A DNA stretch of 64,000 nucleotides from JAJRQY01 sp965224435 (GTDB lineage: Bacteria; Actinomycetota; Acidimicrobiia; Acidimicrobiales; SZUA-35), in contig OZ245048.1 in the NCBI GenBank assembly GCA_965224435.1, forward strand, positions 992,001 to 1,056,000. Reading direction: 5' to 3'. Both the position numbers and the translations under genes were made by a program. The notes under the pieces were generated by a model, which was not told the origin of the DNA, searched no databases, and worked only from the letters and a program-made list of their open reading frames with translations. Shown one piece after another: positions 35,674 through 43,979 of the stretch. Position 1 is the stretch's first letter; each line of letters starts with the position of its first letter.

Positions 35674-37102
35674 AGAGACCGACACTGGTCTTGATGAGGA
35701 GTGGGGCTCCACAGAGACGGACGCGGCTGATGATTCCCACCGTGGAGCGCTTGGGGACTTTGGTCGAGATGCCATGGATTCCGAGGCCGGATTCCTCGAT
35801 CGCAGTTTCCGTGAGCGAATTGTCCTTGTTGGCGTCACCAAGGACAACCACGATGCCGAGGACACCGAGGCATCGCTGGACGAGCTAGCCCTGCTGGTTG
35901 ACACCGCTGGTGCCGATGCCGTTGATCGAATCACACAGCGTCGGTCCCGTCTTGACCCAGCGACTCTTGTTGGCAAGGGCAAGGTGCAAGAGATCCTGGA
36001 AGCCTGTCTGGCCATCGATGCCGACACCGTGGTATTCGATGATGAGCTCAGCCCGGCTCAACAGTTCAATCTGGAACGCATCCTGAAGAGGACCGCGCTC
36101 GATCGAACTGCGGTGATTCTGGACATTTTCGCCCAACACGCAACCTCGGCTGAGGGCAAAGCCCAGGTCGAGTTGGCCCAGCTTCGCTACAACCTGCCCC
36201 GGCTTCGAGGGAAGAAGGACTATTCCCAGCAGGGTGGCGGTATTGGCACCCGAGGACCAGGCGAAACCCAGATCGAAGTTGACCGTCGCAGGCTTGTGCG
36301 GCGGATGCATAAGTTGGAACGTGACCTGGTCGACATCTCGGCTCGGCGATCAAATCAGCGAAAGGCTCAGCACCGCTCTCCGTTCAAGTCGGTGTCGATC
36401 GTTGGCTACACCAACGCCGGAAAATCAACCCTATTGCGGGCATTAACCGGCGCAGAAGTCAAGATCGAAGATCGACTGTTCGCCACACTTGACCCAACCA
36501 CACGCAAGACCCAGCTACCGGGTGGTGAACAGATCCTGCTTACCGACACGGTGGGCTTTGTTCGCAAGCTCCCGCATCAGCTGGTGGAGGCTTTCAAGTC
36601 AACTCTCGAAGTCGTGTCTGACGCGGACCTCATTGTGCATGTCGTTGACGGTGCTGGCGTTGACCCGTATGGGCAGATGGACGCTGTGAGTGAGGTCTTG
36701 CGAGAGATCGGTGCCGATGAAGTTCCGGTACTTGTTGTCTTCAACAAGTCTGACCTGGCTGGCCCCGACGGTGAGGCTGGTGTGGCCGAGCGATTCGCTC
36801 GCCAGAATCCCGGTTCGGTTGCCGTCTCTGCCGCAGCAGGACTTGGCCTGGAAGAACTGCGCCTGGCGATCACCGATGCGCTCCATGCCTTGTCCCGCAA
36901 TTATGAACTCTTCATTCCCTGGGCTCGGGGTGACATGTTGGCTGCCGCTCATCGTGAAGGTGACGTCTACACCGAGCAAACTGAGGCTGACGGGATGAGG
37001 GTCCGGGCCAGGCTCGAACCAGCATCGGCCAAGCGATTGCGAGAGTTCATCAAGTTTGAAATTGAGGTCGACCCGGATGCGGCGACAACGAACGATGAGT
37101 AA
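35666..37102 (+). CDS. hflX: GTPase HflX
   Basis: 478 residues; ribosome-associated GTPase linked to rescue of stalled or stressed ribosomes. An N-terminal HflX domain (from about residue 60, ALLVDTAGADAVDRITQRR; GKGKVQEI) carries the family's GGGIGTRGPGETQ loop, followed by the G domain with G1 GYTNAGKST (about 246-254), TDTVGFVRKLPH (G3) and NKSD (G4). The ATG at 35666 overlaps dapF by 8 bases. The first 50 residues are acidic and poorly conserved. Confidence 0.96.
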   Translation: MGEETDTGLDEEWGSTETDAADDSHRGALGDFGRDAMDSEAGFLDRSFRERIVLVGVTKDNHDAEDTEASLDELALLVDTAGADAVDRITQRRSRLDPATLVGKGKVQEILEACLAIDADTVVFDDELSPAQQFNLERILKRTALDRTAVILDIFAQHATSAEGKAQVELAQLRYNLPRLRGKKDYSQQGGGIGTRGPGETQIEVDRRRLVRRMHKLERDLVDISARRSNQRKAQHRSPFKSVSIVGYTNAGKSTLLRALTGAEVKIEDRLFATLDPTTRKTQLPGGEQILLTDTVGFVRKLPHQLVEAFKSTLEVVSDADLIVHVVDGAGVDPYGQMDAVSEVLREIGADEVPVLVVFNKSDLAGPDGEAGVAERFARQNPGSVAVSAAAGLGLEELRLAITDALHALSRNYELFIPWARGDMLAAAHREGDVYTEQTEADGMRVRARLEPASAKRLREFIKFEIEVDPDAATTNDE

Positions 37103-37144
37103 GCCATCTCCAAAATCGAATCTGAGAGTGAGTACACGAATCTG

Positions 37145-38311
37145 ATGCAGGAACGTGAGCCCTTCGTCCCCCCTCCTTATCCCTATGAGCGGCTGGCCCC
37201 GATCAAGACCCTGGCCAGCGGCCATGAGGGTGGCATGATTGATCTGTCCATCGGCTCGCCTTGTGATCCTCCGCCGGCGTCGGTGGTGGAGGCTTTGGCC
37301 ACATCGGGCACGGAACGGTCCTACCCGCCATCAATTGGCACATCGGCCTTTCGCTCCGCCGCGGCGGGGTGGTTGAGCCGTCTGGTTGGGATCAACCTGA
37401 GCGAGGATGACGTGCGAGCCACCATTGGTTCCAAGGAGCTTGTTGCCGGTATTCCGCACTGGCTCCGACTGCGCCAGCCCGAACGCGACACCGTGTTGTA
37501 CCCCGCCATCAGCTACCCCAGCTACGCCATGGGGGCGACCCTGGCTGGTTGTCGAGCGGTTGCTGTCCCCATGACCGATGAGTGGCAGATGGACCTGGCT
37601 GCTATTCGCCCAGAGGACGCCGAGCGGGCCTTGTGCTTGTGGGTTAACTCTCCGGGAAACCCCGCGGGCGGACTCGAAGACCTGCAGGCCATCGCCAACT
37701 GGGGTCGAGCCAACGGCGTGCCCGTATTGTCGGATGAGTGCTATATCGAATTCACCTGGGACGGCCCACCACGGTCCATTCTTGAACATGGCCTGGACGG
37801 CGTGGTTGCCGTTCATTCCCTGTCGAAACGCTCCAACCTGGCTGGAGCTCGCGCCGGTTTCTACGCCGGTGACGCCGAGCTGATCCACTATGTCAGTGAA
37901 GTACGAAAGCATGCTGGCTTCATGCCCCCGGGGCCAGTGCAGGTCGCTAGCGTCGCTGCCTTTGCTGATCAGGCCCATGTAGAAGAGCAACGTGATCGCT
38001 ATCGAAGGCGGCTGGAGGCAATGCGGCGGGTACTGGCAGAGATGGGGGTTGAAGCACCCACGCCCCAAGGTGGGTTCTACTTGTGGGCACCAGCACCTGC
38101 TGGTGATGCCTGGGCATTCGCTGAGCGCCTGGCTGTTGAGGCCGGCGTCTTGGTCAGTCCGGGAGAGTTCTACGGCGAAGCGGGAGCCGAACACATTCGA
38201 GTGGCTGTTGTGCAGTCCGAAGACAAGATCTTGGAAGCCTTGGACCGGCTACGTTCGGGACCAGGTTCTGGTTCTGATGAGTCTGGGTCAGATGGGATGG
38301 CTACCTCGTGA
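37145..38311 (+). CDS. dapC: Aminotransferase, probable succinyldiaminopimelate transaminase
   Basis: Class I/II PLP aminotransferase of 388 residues. The PLP Lys lies in SLSKRSNLAGARAGF; NSPGNPAGG and SDECYIEF are the usual PLP-ring contacts. The sequence and the direct 4-base overlap with dapE indicate the DapC step: N-succinyl-2-amino-6-oxopimelate plus glutamate to N-succinyl-LL-diaminopimelate. A different amino-acid substrate is possible but less likely. A low-complexity GSGSDESGSDG tail ends the protein. Confidence 0.88.
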   Translation: MQEREPFVPPPYPYERLAPIKTLASGHEGGMIDLSIGSPCDPPPASVVEALATSGTERSYPPSIGTSAFRSAAAGWLSRLVGINLSEDDVRATIGSKELVAGIPHWLRLRQPERDTVLYPAISYPSYAMGATLAGCRAVAVPMTDEWQMDLAAIRPEDAERALCLWVNSPGNPAGGLEDLQAIANWGRANGVPVLSDECYIEFTWDGPPRSILEHGLDGVVAVHSLSKRSNLAGARAGFYAGDAELIHYVSEVRKHAGFMPPGPVQVASVAAFADQAHVEEQRDRYRRRLEAMRRVLAEMGVEAPTPQGGFYLWAPAPAGDAWAFAERLAVEAGVLVSPGEFYGEAGAEHIRVAVVQSEDKILEALDRLRSGPGSGSDESGSDGMATS

Positions 38312-39390
38312 CCGATCTGCTGGCTCTGACCGCTGAACTTGTCGATCGCCTGTCGGTTTCCTTTGAAGAAGCGGGTTTTGTGCATTGGCTTCAATCCGAA
38401 CTGGAAGGGCTCGAACACCTGGAGGTCACCCGGGTTAGTGACAATCTGGTTGCCCGCACCAATCTTGGGCGCGAGCATCGCCTCATCCTGGCCGGTCATA
38501 CCGACACCGTCCCGGTGAACCATGATCCTGAACTACCTGGAGGGAGCAATGGATTTGCTCGGGTTGAGGGCGACACACTTTGGGGCGTCGGTTCGGCTGA
38601 CATGAAGGGCGGGCTTGCAGTCTTCCTTGATATTGCTCGCACCGTTCCCGAGCCAGCGGTCGATCTGACATTCGTGTTCTACGCCCGTGAGGAAGTTGGC
38701 CAAGAACATAATGGTCTGGGTGAACTGCTGCGACTACGCCCTGATCTGCTCGAAGGCGATTGTGCCATCCTGGGTGAGCCAACCGATGGCGCCATCGAGG
38801 CCGGGTGCCAGGGCGCCATGCGTTTTGAGATTGTTCTGGCCGGAGCGCGTGCCCACACTGCCCGGCCTTGGATGGGACGGAACGCTATTCACCGCCTCGC
38901 TGGCATTCTTGGCGACATGGCCAGCTACGAAGCGAGAGAACCTGTCATCGATGGCTGTACCTACCGGGAGTCCATCCAGGCGGTTCACGTCGAAGGAGGG
39001 GTTGCTGGCAATGTTGTACCAGACCGGGTGATGCTTCGAATTCATCACCGCTATGCCCCGGACCGAACGGCGGAACAAGCCGAAGCATGGGTGCGCTCCC
39101 TGCTCGATCCTCACTTGGATGAGGGCGACTCAGTCCAGGTTGTGGATTCTTCCTTAGCCTGCCCGCCGTCATTGACCCACCCCTTACTGCATCAGTTGCG
39201 GGACACTGGGTCGTTGGAGGTTCGGGCAAAGCTTGGTTGGACCGATGTTGCTCGTTTCGCGGAACTGGGGATTCCGGCCACCAACTTTGGCTCAGGTGAT
39301 CCAACCATTGCCCATAGTCGAGATGAACATCTCCATCGTGATTCCATTGAACGCACCGCCGCCGCCTTGCGCTCCCTCGTCACGGGTTGA
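38308..39390 (+). CDS. dapE: Succinyl-diaminopimelate desuccinylase
   Basis: M20-family zinc hydrolase of 360 residues that removes succinate from N-succinyl-LL-DAP, giving the substrate of DapF. Metal ligands are in LAGHTDTVP (His), GSADMKGG (bridging Asp), YAREEVG (catalytic and ligand Glu) and GEPTDG. The N-terminal LTAELVDRLSVS matches actinobacterial DapE. GTG start overlaps dapC. The 3' end overlaps the convergent hrpB by 11 bases. Confidence 0.94.
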   Translation: MTDLLALTAELVDRLSVSFEEAGFVHWLQSELEGLEHLEVTRVSDNLVARTNLGREHRLILAGHTDTVPVNHDPELPGGSNGFARVEGDTLWGVGSADMKGGLAVFLDIARTVPEPAVDLTFVFYAREEVGQEHNGLGELLRLRPDLLEGDCAILGEPTDGAIEAGCQGAMRFEIVLAGARAHTARPWMGRNAIHRLAGILGDMASYEAREPVIDGCTYRESIQAVHVEGGVAGNVVPDRVMLRIHHRYAPDRTAEQAEAWVRSLLDPHLDEGDSVQVVDSSLACPPSLTHPLLHQLRDTGSLEVRAKLGWTDVARFAELGIPATNFGSGDPTIAHSRDEHLHRDSIERTAAALRSLVTG

Positions 39391-41827
39391 GGGGATCTTC
39401 GGGCCACGCGTGTTTCGGGTAGCGGCCACGCAGGTCGCTGCGAACATGTTGATAGCTGCCACGCCAGAACCCGGGTAGGTCGGTGGTTGTTTGAGCTGGA
39501 CGGTTGGCGGGAGAGAGCAGTTCGATGGTGACGGGGACCTGCATGGGTCCGAGAAGGGGATGCTCATCCAAGCCAAGGAGCCGTTGCAGCCTGACTGACC
39601 AGACTGGCCGACCCGACGAGTAGACGACTCGAGATGAGCCTCCGCCCGGTAGCGGCAGCTCAGTCGGAGCTAGGTCTTGGAAGGCAGCGCGTTGTTTCCA
39701 GTCAAGCTGGTTGAGGAGTGCTGAAGCCAGATCGATGGATGCCAGTTGTTTCACTGAGCGGATTCCTTCGAGTGGGAGCCACTCATGCAAGTTGTCGAGA
39801 AGGGCTTCTTCGCTCACGTCTGGCCAGGAATCCGGCTGTTGCTGGTGAATCCAGTGCAATCGCATGCGAACCGAGTTGGCTCTTTCACTCCAGTTGAACA
39901 GATCAAGCCCTCGCCGACGGATGCCATGGCGTAGCGCGGCCACGAGTTCAGGTCCGTTGGGAAACTCGGTTGGCTGGCGATGAAGGACAATGGCACCGAG
40001 TCGCTGGACTCGATGGGCTTGCAGGGTGTCGGAGCGTTCGTCGAACCCGACCTCGTCGGACCAGGAAATGTGTTCGGCGCAAGCCTCGAGGATCGCAGAT
40101 CGTGTGGTTTCTACCGCCAGGCGGACCTTGGCCGAACGTTGGTGGCCGTCTGCTTGCAGGACAACAAGAAATTCCGCGTGGTGGAGGGGGTCACCAGGAC
40201 CGATCTCGGCCTGGCGCCCAGCAGCCAGTAGGAATCGGCCTGGATGACCGGGTCGAGCCATGGCCACCCGGTCTGGCCATGCCGCCGCCAGTAGCTCATC
40301 AAGGTCGGGGCTGGCTGATGGTGCCGGTTTGTCAACTGTCTTCGCTGCCGCCTTGGTGGCTACCGTCTTCGCCCGGTTCAGGGCAGTACTGATTCGCTTG
40401 ACCGAGCGGGTGAAGTCACGATCGTGCCTCGCCTGATCGAGGGCCCGTTCAAGATCGGTGGTGTTGAACCGGGTCTCGCTTTCTATAGCGGCAGCAACCC
40501 GGATCGACAGGGCAGTTGCATTATTGGCTTGCCCATGCAGGACCAAGGCAGCACTGCGAGGGTGCAGGGGAAGGCTTCCGGCAACCTGACCGCGCTCATT
40601 CAGGCGAGCATCAGAATCAACGAGACCAAGCTTTCGAAGTTGGTTGTGTCCTGCTGCGAGCCGTTCGGGTCCCGGATGGTCCAGGAAGGGGAGTGATTTG
40701 CCGTATGGGTCCCCCCAACGAGAAAGCTCGAAGGCCACGGGGAGCGGATCACCGTCAACCATTGCTGGCGGAACCGCATCATCGAGCAGGCGGTCGTCTT
40801 CGGCTGACCAGAGCCGAAAGCAAACCCCAGGACCAAGCCGCCCCGCTCGGCCTCGTCGTTGGTCAGCGGCAAACCGAGAGGCAAACCTGGTCTCCAGTCG
40901 GCCAAGGCCACTTACTGGATCGAAGCTGGCCCGTCGAAGCAGGCCACCGTCGACCACGGCCTCGATTCCTGGAATGGTGATGGACGTCTCGGCCACGGCG
41001 GTGGCGACAATGATTCGCCGGGTCGAGCTTGGTTGGAGGACCTGTCGCTGAATTTCCTTTGCCGTGCCCCCATGGAGCCCGATCAGTTCGACCCCATCTG
41101 GCCGATCGATCCGCTGCAGGACCTGATCGATCTCCCACCGGCCGGGCACAAAAACCAAGACGTCGCCCTGGACAGAATCCAGTGCCTTCTTGGTTGCATC
41201 GGCGACTGCAGTTGCGAACTGCTTGCGATTGGGCCGCTGCAGGTAGACGGTCTGGACGGGGAAGGTACGGCCGGGGACCTGCAACGTTGGTGAGTCGCCA
41301 AGCAGGTTGGCAATTGGTCCTGGGTCCAGGGTGGCTGACATGACGATGATGGCAAGGTCATCACGAAGAGACTCTCGAACCTCCACCGCCATGGCTAGCC
41401 CGAGGTCGCTATGCAGGTTTCGTTCATGAAACTCATCAAAGATGATGGCGCCGGTCCCAACCAGTTCCGGGTCGCGTTGCAGTCGATTGGTGAGCACGGC
41501 TTCGGTTACCACCTCGATGCGGGTCCGTTCGGAGACCGAACGCTGTCCGCGGATGGTAAGGCCGACAAGTCCGCCGACCTGGTCGCCAAGGAGTTCCGCC
41601 AGACGGCTGGCAGTTGCTCGTGCCGCGAGCCGCCTTGGCTCCAGGAGAACCACCCGGCAACGAGGATCAATGGCGTTGGCGACGGCGAGGGGGACGAGAC
41701 TGGACTTGCCAGCCCCTGGTTCGGCGGTGAGGACTAGAGACCGGGATTGGGTTGAAACCGCTTCGTGGACGAAGGGCAGTTCCTTCTCGACAGGGAGATC
41801 TGTCGTGGTCCACTCAAGCCTGGTCAT
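39380..41827 (-). CDS. hrpB: ATP-dependent RNA helicase HrpB
   Basis: DExH-box helicase of 815 residues. Walker A AEPGAGKSS (35-43), DEFH (131-134), SAT (MSATLDP), and motif VI QRRGRAGRLGPG in the second RecA-like domain; HrpB-type C-terminal domain (ending ARYPKHAW-like RGRYPKHAWPEDP) follows. The cellular role of HrpB is not well established. It is transcribed away from lexA-side genes and shares the strand with lexA, 40 bases downstream of the lexA stop. Confidence 0.93.
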   Translation of the reverse strand: MTRLEWTTTDLPVEKELPFVHEAVSTQSRSLVLTAEPGAGKSSLVPLAVANAIDPRCRVVLLEPRRLAARATASRLAELLGDQVGGLVGLTIRGQRSVSERTRIEVVTEAVLTNRLQRDPELVGTGAIIFDEFHERNLHSDLGLAMAVEVRESLRDDLAIIVMSATLDPGPIANLLGDSPTLQVPGRTFPVQTVYLQRPNRKQFATAVADATKKALDSVQGDVLVFVPGRWEIDQVLQRIDRPDGVELIGLHGGTAKEIQRQVLQPSSTRRIIVATAVAETSITIPGIEAVVDGGLLRRASFDPVSGLGRLETRFASRFAADQRRGRAGRLGPGVCFRLWSAEDDRLLDDAVPPAMVDGDPLPVAFELSRWGDPYGKSLPFLDHPGPERLAAGHNQLRKLGLVDSDARLNERGQVAGSLPLHPRSAALVLHGQANNATALSIRVAAAIESETRFNTTDLERALDQARHDRDFTRSVKRISTALNRAKTVATKAAAKTVDKPAPSASPDLDELLAAAWPDRVAMARPGHPGRFLLAAGRQAEIGPGDPLHHAEFLVVLQADGHQRSAKVRLAVETTRSAILEACAEHISWSDEVGFDERSDTLQAHRVQRLGAIVLHRQPTEFPNGPELVAALRHGIRRRGLDLFNWSERANSVRMRLHWIHQQQPDSWPDVSEEALLDNLHEWLPLEGIRSVKQLASIDLASALLNQLDWKQRAAFQDLAPTELPLPGGGSSRVVYSSGRPVWSVRLQRLLGLDEHPLLGPMQVPVTIELLSPANRPAQTTTDLPGFWRGSYQHVRSDLRGRYPKHAWPEDPLNP

Positions 41828-41835
41828 TGTCGATC

Positions 41836-41841
41836 AGGTTA
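41836..41841 (-). promoter_or_regulatory. -10 element for leaderless hrpB transcript
   Basis: On the minus strand TAACCT ends 8 bases before the ATG of hrpB (41827), with no Shine-Dalgarno. Confidence 0.45.
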
Positions 41842-41867
41842 AGGCACCCGTGGAGGCAATGGAGGTT

Positions 41868-42509
41868 CTAAAGCCGCCGCATGACGGTGACGACTCGGCC
41901 AAAGATGGTCACGTCGCCTGGATCAAACCGCATCGGCTCCAGTGCTGGGTTGGACGGCAGCAAAACGACCTGGCCCCGCTTCTTGTCGATGGAATAGGTC
42001 TTGACTGTTGCCTCTTCGCCGGGAATGCCAGCAACCACAATGTCACCACCTTTGGCAGTGGACTGCACGCGGGCAACAACGAAGTCGCCATCGAGGATGC
42101 CAGCGTTGATCATGGAGTCACCGCGAACAGTGAGCATGAACAAGTCACCTTCCCCGGTGAAATCGGCGGGAATGGGCAGGGTCTCTTCAATGTGCTCAGC
42201 GGCGAGAACGTCAGTGCCAGCGGCGACTTGGCCTACCAGCGGCACGTGCCGCACCGGTCGGCGTTCGATCCCCGAGGCTCCAGACATTGCATCCCAGCAG
42301 ACCTCGATGGCTCGGGGTTTGGAGGGGTCTCGCTTGAGATAGCCCTTCTTCTGCAGTGTGGCGAGATGTGAGTGAACAGTAGAAGGTGAGGTCAGGCCAA
42401 CGGCCGCGCCGATCTCTCGAACGGACGGGGGGAAACCCCGATCACGCATTTGTTCACTGATGAATTCGAGAATTGACTGTTGCCGGTCGGTTAGCTGATG
42501 AGCACCCAT
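41868..42509 (-). CDS. lexA: SOS repressor LexA
   Basis: 213 residues. N-terminal winged helix (LTDRQQSILEFISEQMRDRG, PSVREIGAAVGLTSPSTVHS), cleavage site Ala97-Gly98 in QVAAGTD, catalytic Ser132 (GDSM) and Lys170 (ATVK). RecA filaments stimulate self-cleavage. The ATG at 42509 is preferred to the longer frame from 42623 because AGGAGA lies 5 bases before it and the longer version would run through the operator boxes. LexA probably represses itself and the divergent LysM gene through the five boxes next to it. Confidence 0.97.
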   Translation of the reverse strand: MGAHQLTDRQQSILEFISEQMRDRGFPPSVREIGAAVGLTSPSTVHSHLATLQKKGYLKRDPSKPRAIEVCWDAMSGASGIERRPVRHVPLVGQVAAGTDVLAAEHIEETLPIPADFTGEGDLFMLTVRGDSMINAGILDGDFVVARVQSTAKGGDIVVAGIPGEEATVKTYSIDKKRGQVVLLPSNPALEPMRFDPGDVTIFGRVVTVMRRL

Positions 42510-42522
42510 AGTGGTCTCCTGT

Positions 42523-42536
42523 CGAACAGGTGTTTG
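42523..42536. promoter_or_regulatory. LexA box 1 (lexA-proximal)
   Basis: CGAACAGGTGTTTG: matches CGAAC-N4-GTTCG at 9 of 10 conserved positions and shares its core with the recA box. It lies 14 bases before the lexA start. Confidence 0.8.
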
Positions 42537-42557
42537 GCAGAGTATGGCATGGCGATT

Positions 42558-42571
42558 CGTACAAGTGTTCG
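42558..42571. promoter_or_regulatory. LexA box 2
   Basis: CGTACAAGTGTTCG: one mismatch to the CGAAC-N4-GTTCG consensus; centre 34-35 bases from box 1. Confidence 0.7.
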
Positions 42572-42594
42572 ATTTGATCCAGAATTCTTTTGAA

Positions 42595-42608
42595 GGAACA
42601 TTTGTTCG
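42595..42608. promoter_or_regulatory. LexA box 3
   Basis: GGAACATTTGTTCG: perfect GAAC-N4-GTTC core; one mismatch in the flanks. Confidence 0.78.
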
Positions 42609-42624
42609 CTTTGGAGGTTGCAAT

Positions 42625-42638
42625 CGAACAATCGTTCG
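42625..42638. promoter_or_regulatory. LexA box 4
   Basis: CGAACAATCGTTCG: perfect match to the LexA consensus; centre 30 bases from box 3. Confidence 0.85.
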
Positions 42639-42649
42639 GGTTAGCTAGT

Positions 42650-42663
42650 CGAACAGTCGTTCG
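42650..42663. promoter_or_regulatory. LexA box 5
   Basis: CGAACAGTCGTTCG: perfect match to the LexA consensus; centre 25 bases from box 4 and nearest the LysM gene. The rest of the gap to 42822 holds a TGTCACAC octamer (42794-42801) and the GAGGAGG Shine-Dalgarno. Confidence 0.85.
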
Positions 42664-42822
42664 AAACCGTTGTGGGGTTCGGAGGAGACTGCCTTGCTCG
42701 GGCTCGATGGCTCGTTGCTCGACAAGGCGTCTTCCAAACAGCATTCTCAAGACAGCTCATTCCAAACGCATTGTCACCCACTTTTCCGCCCACTGTCACA
42801 CCTCCTGAGGAGGATGGTTCAC

Positions 42823-43296
42823 ATGGTTGCTCTCCTTCGTCCCAACACACTTCTTCCAACGGTGCTTCCGTCCCGGAACACTCCGACTGCCAAGAGGCAT
42901 CTACGGCTAGTCGAGCCTGTTGGCTCGACCCGGCCCAGCCTTGTCGAGTTGGTCTCGCCCAGCATCGCTTTGGGCGTCGCCGTTGTCCTTGCCTTTCTCC
43001 TCAGCATTGTTGGTCTGCGAACAATGCAGGGAACACCACCGGAAGATTTTGAGCTTCCTGGAACCGCCGGTGCTGCCGAAATTTCAGCTATCAATCAGTC
43101 CTCGGGAGTCTCAGCTCTTCAGGTCGGGGACATCCGGGTGACGGTGGCTCCAGGTCAGAGTATGTGGGATATTGCTCGCAGTGTGCATCCAGAAGGTGAC
43201 GTACGAGCAATGGTGGTGGCGTTGTCTGAACAGAACGGTGGATCAAGTCTTCGTGTCGGTCAAGAGCTACTAATCCCAGCCCATCTAATGGGTTGA
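42823..43296 (+). CDS. LysM membrane protein, probable SOS-induced division inhibitor
   Basis: 157 residues: a cytoplasmic N terminus (1-44), one membrane segment (about 45-66) and a C-terminal LysM domain (about 105-152, VTVAPGQSMWDIARSV, then LRVGQELLIP) that should bind peptidoglycan outside. Topology and position, divergent from lexA and before nrdR, match the SOS cell-division inhibitors YneA of Bacillus, DivS of Corynebacterium and the LysM protein Rv2719c of Mycobacterium. The ATG at 42823 has GAGGAGG 9 bases upstream; longer frames from 42670 start next to the operator boxes and are not needed. Function is inferred from this context. Confidence 0.85.
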   Translation: MVALLRPNTLLPTVLPSRNTPTAKRHLRLVEPVGSTRPSLVELVSPSIALGVAVVLAFLLSIVGLRTMQGTPPEDFELPGTAGAAEISAINQSSGVSALQVGDIRVTVAPGQSMWDIARSVHPEGDVRAMVVALSEQNGGSSLRVGQELLIPAHLMG

Positions 43297-43363
43297 AGTA
43301 CCCGTTTGGATCAGTTCCGCTGATTCACGCGGCTCCCAATGACGCGGAGGAAATTGCTGACGC

Positions 43364-43369
43364 TACTGT
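43364..43369 (+). promoter_or_regulatory. -10-like element before nrdR
   Basis: TACTGT ends 7 bases before the nrdR ATG at 43377, which lacks a Shine-Dalgarno; nrdR may therefore have a leaderless transcript besides read-through from the LysM gene. Confidence 0.4.
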
Positions 43370-43376
43370 TCGATCG

Positions 43377-43823
43377 ATGCGTTGCCCGTCGTGTGAGGAT
43401 GATGACACGAGAGTCGTGGATTCTCGCGCAGCGGAAGACGGAGACATCACGCGGCGTCGCCGGGAGTGTGGTGGATGCCATTTCCGCTTCACCACATTCG
43501 AGCGAGTCGAAGAAGCCCCGATCGTGGTGGCGAAGCGGTCTGGCGAGAGCCAACCCTTTGACCCCAATCGGATTGTCCGCGGCTTGCGGTTAGCAGCAAA
43601 AGGTCGACCCCTGACCGAAGAACAATTCTGTTCATTGGCGGCCGAGGTTGAAGACGAAATGCGCACGGTCAACGGCGAAGTGACCTCCGAGCGCGTTGGT
43701 CTTGCGGTTCTAAACCGTCTGCGAGTGATCGACAAGATTGCCGCCCTGCGATTCGCTAGCGTCTACAAGGGGTTTTCCGAAGTGGCTGACTTCGAACGAG
43801 AACTCCGACTGATCAAGCCCTAG
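43377..43823 (+). CDS. nrdR: Transcriptional repressor NrdR
   Basis: 148 residues. N-terminal zinc ribbon with CPSC (3-6) and CGGC (31-34), then an ATP-cone (about 49-139) starting VVAKRSGESQPFD that senses ATP/dATP. It represses ribonucleotide reductase genes; the obvious target is nrdJ, 3.4 kb downstream. The ATG at 43377 gives the usual family N terminus MRCPSC; the frame from 43293 adds 28 residues foreign to the family. Confidence 0.96.
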   Translation: MRCPSCEDDDTRVVDSRAAEDGDITRRRRECGGCHFRFTTFERVEEAPIVVAKRSGESQPFDPNRIVRGLRLAAKGRPLTEEQFCSLAAEVEDEMRTVNGEVTSERVGLAVLNRLRVIDKIAALRFASVYKGFSEVADFERELRLIKP

Positions 43824-43894
43824 AACCTGCCTGTTGAAGTCAGATGGGGTTGGCCAACTCACTCACTGGTGGCGATCGCAAGCTAAAGAAGAGC

Positions 43895-43910
43895 GGGCCT
43901 CTAGGCCCTT
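43895..43910 (+). terminator. Short hairpin after nrdR
   Basis: GGGCC (43895-43899) and GGCCC (43904-43908) can pair around TCTA, followed by TT; 71 bases after the nrdR stop. Confidence 0.35.
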
Positions 43911-43979
43911 CGACCCAATTTCGGGTATCTGGATCAGTTCTGCCTCAATCTTCCTGGATGGTGGGCCGATAGTCCCTGG

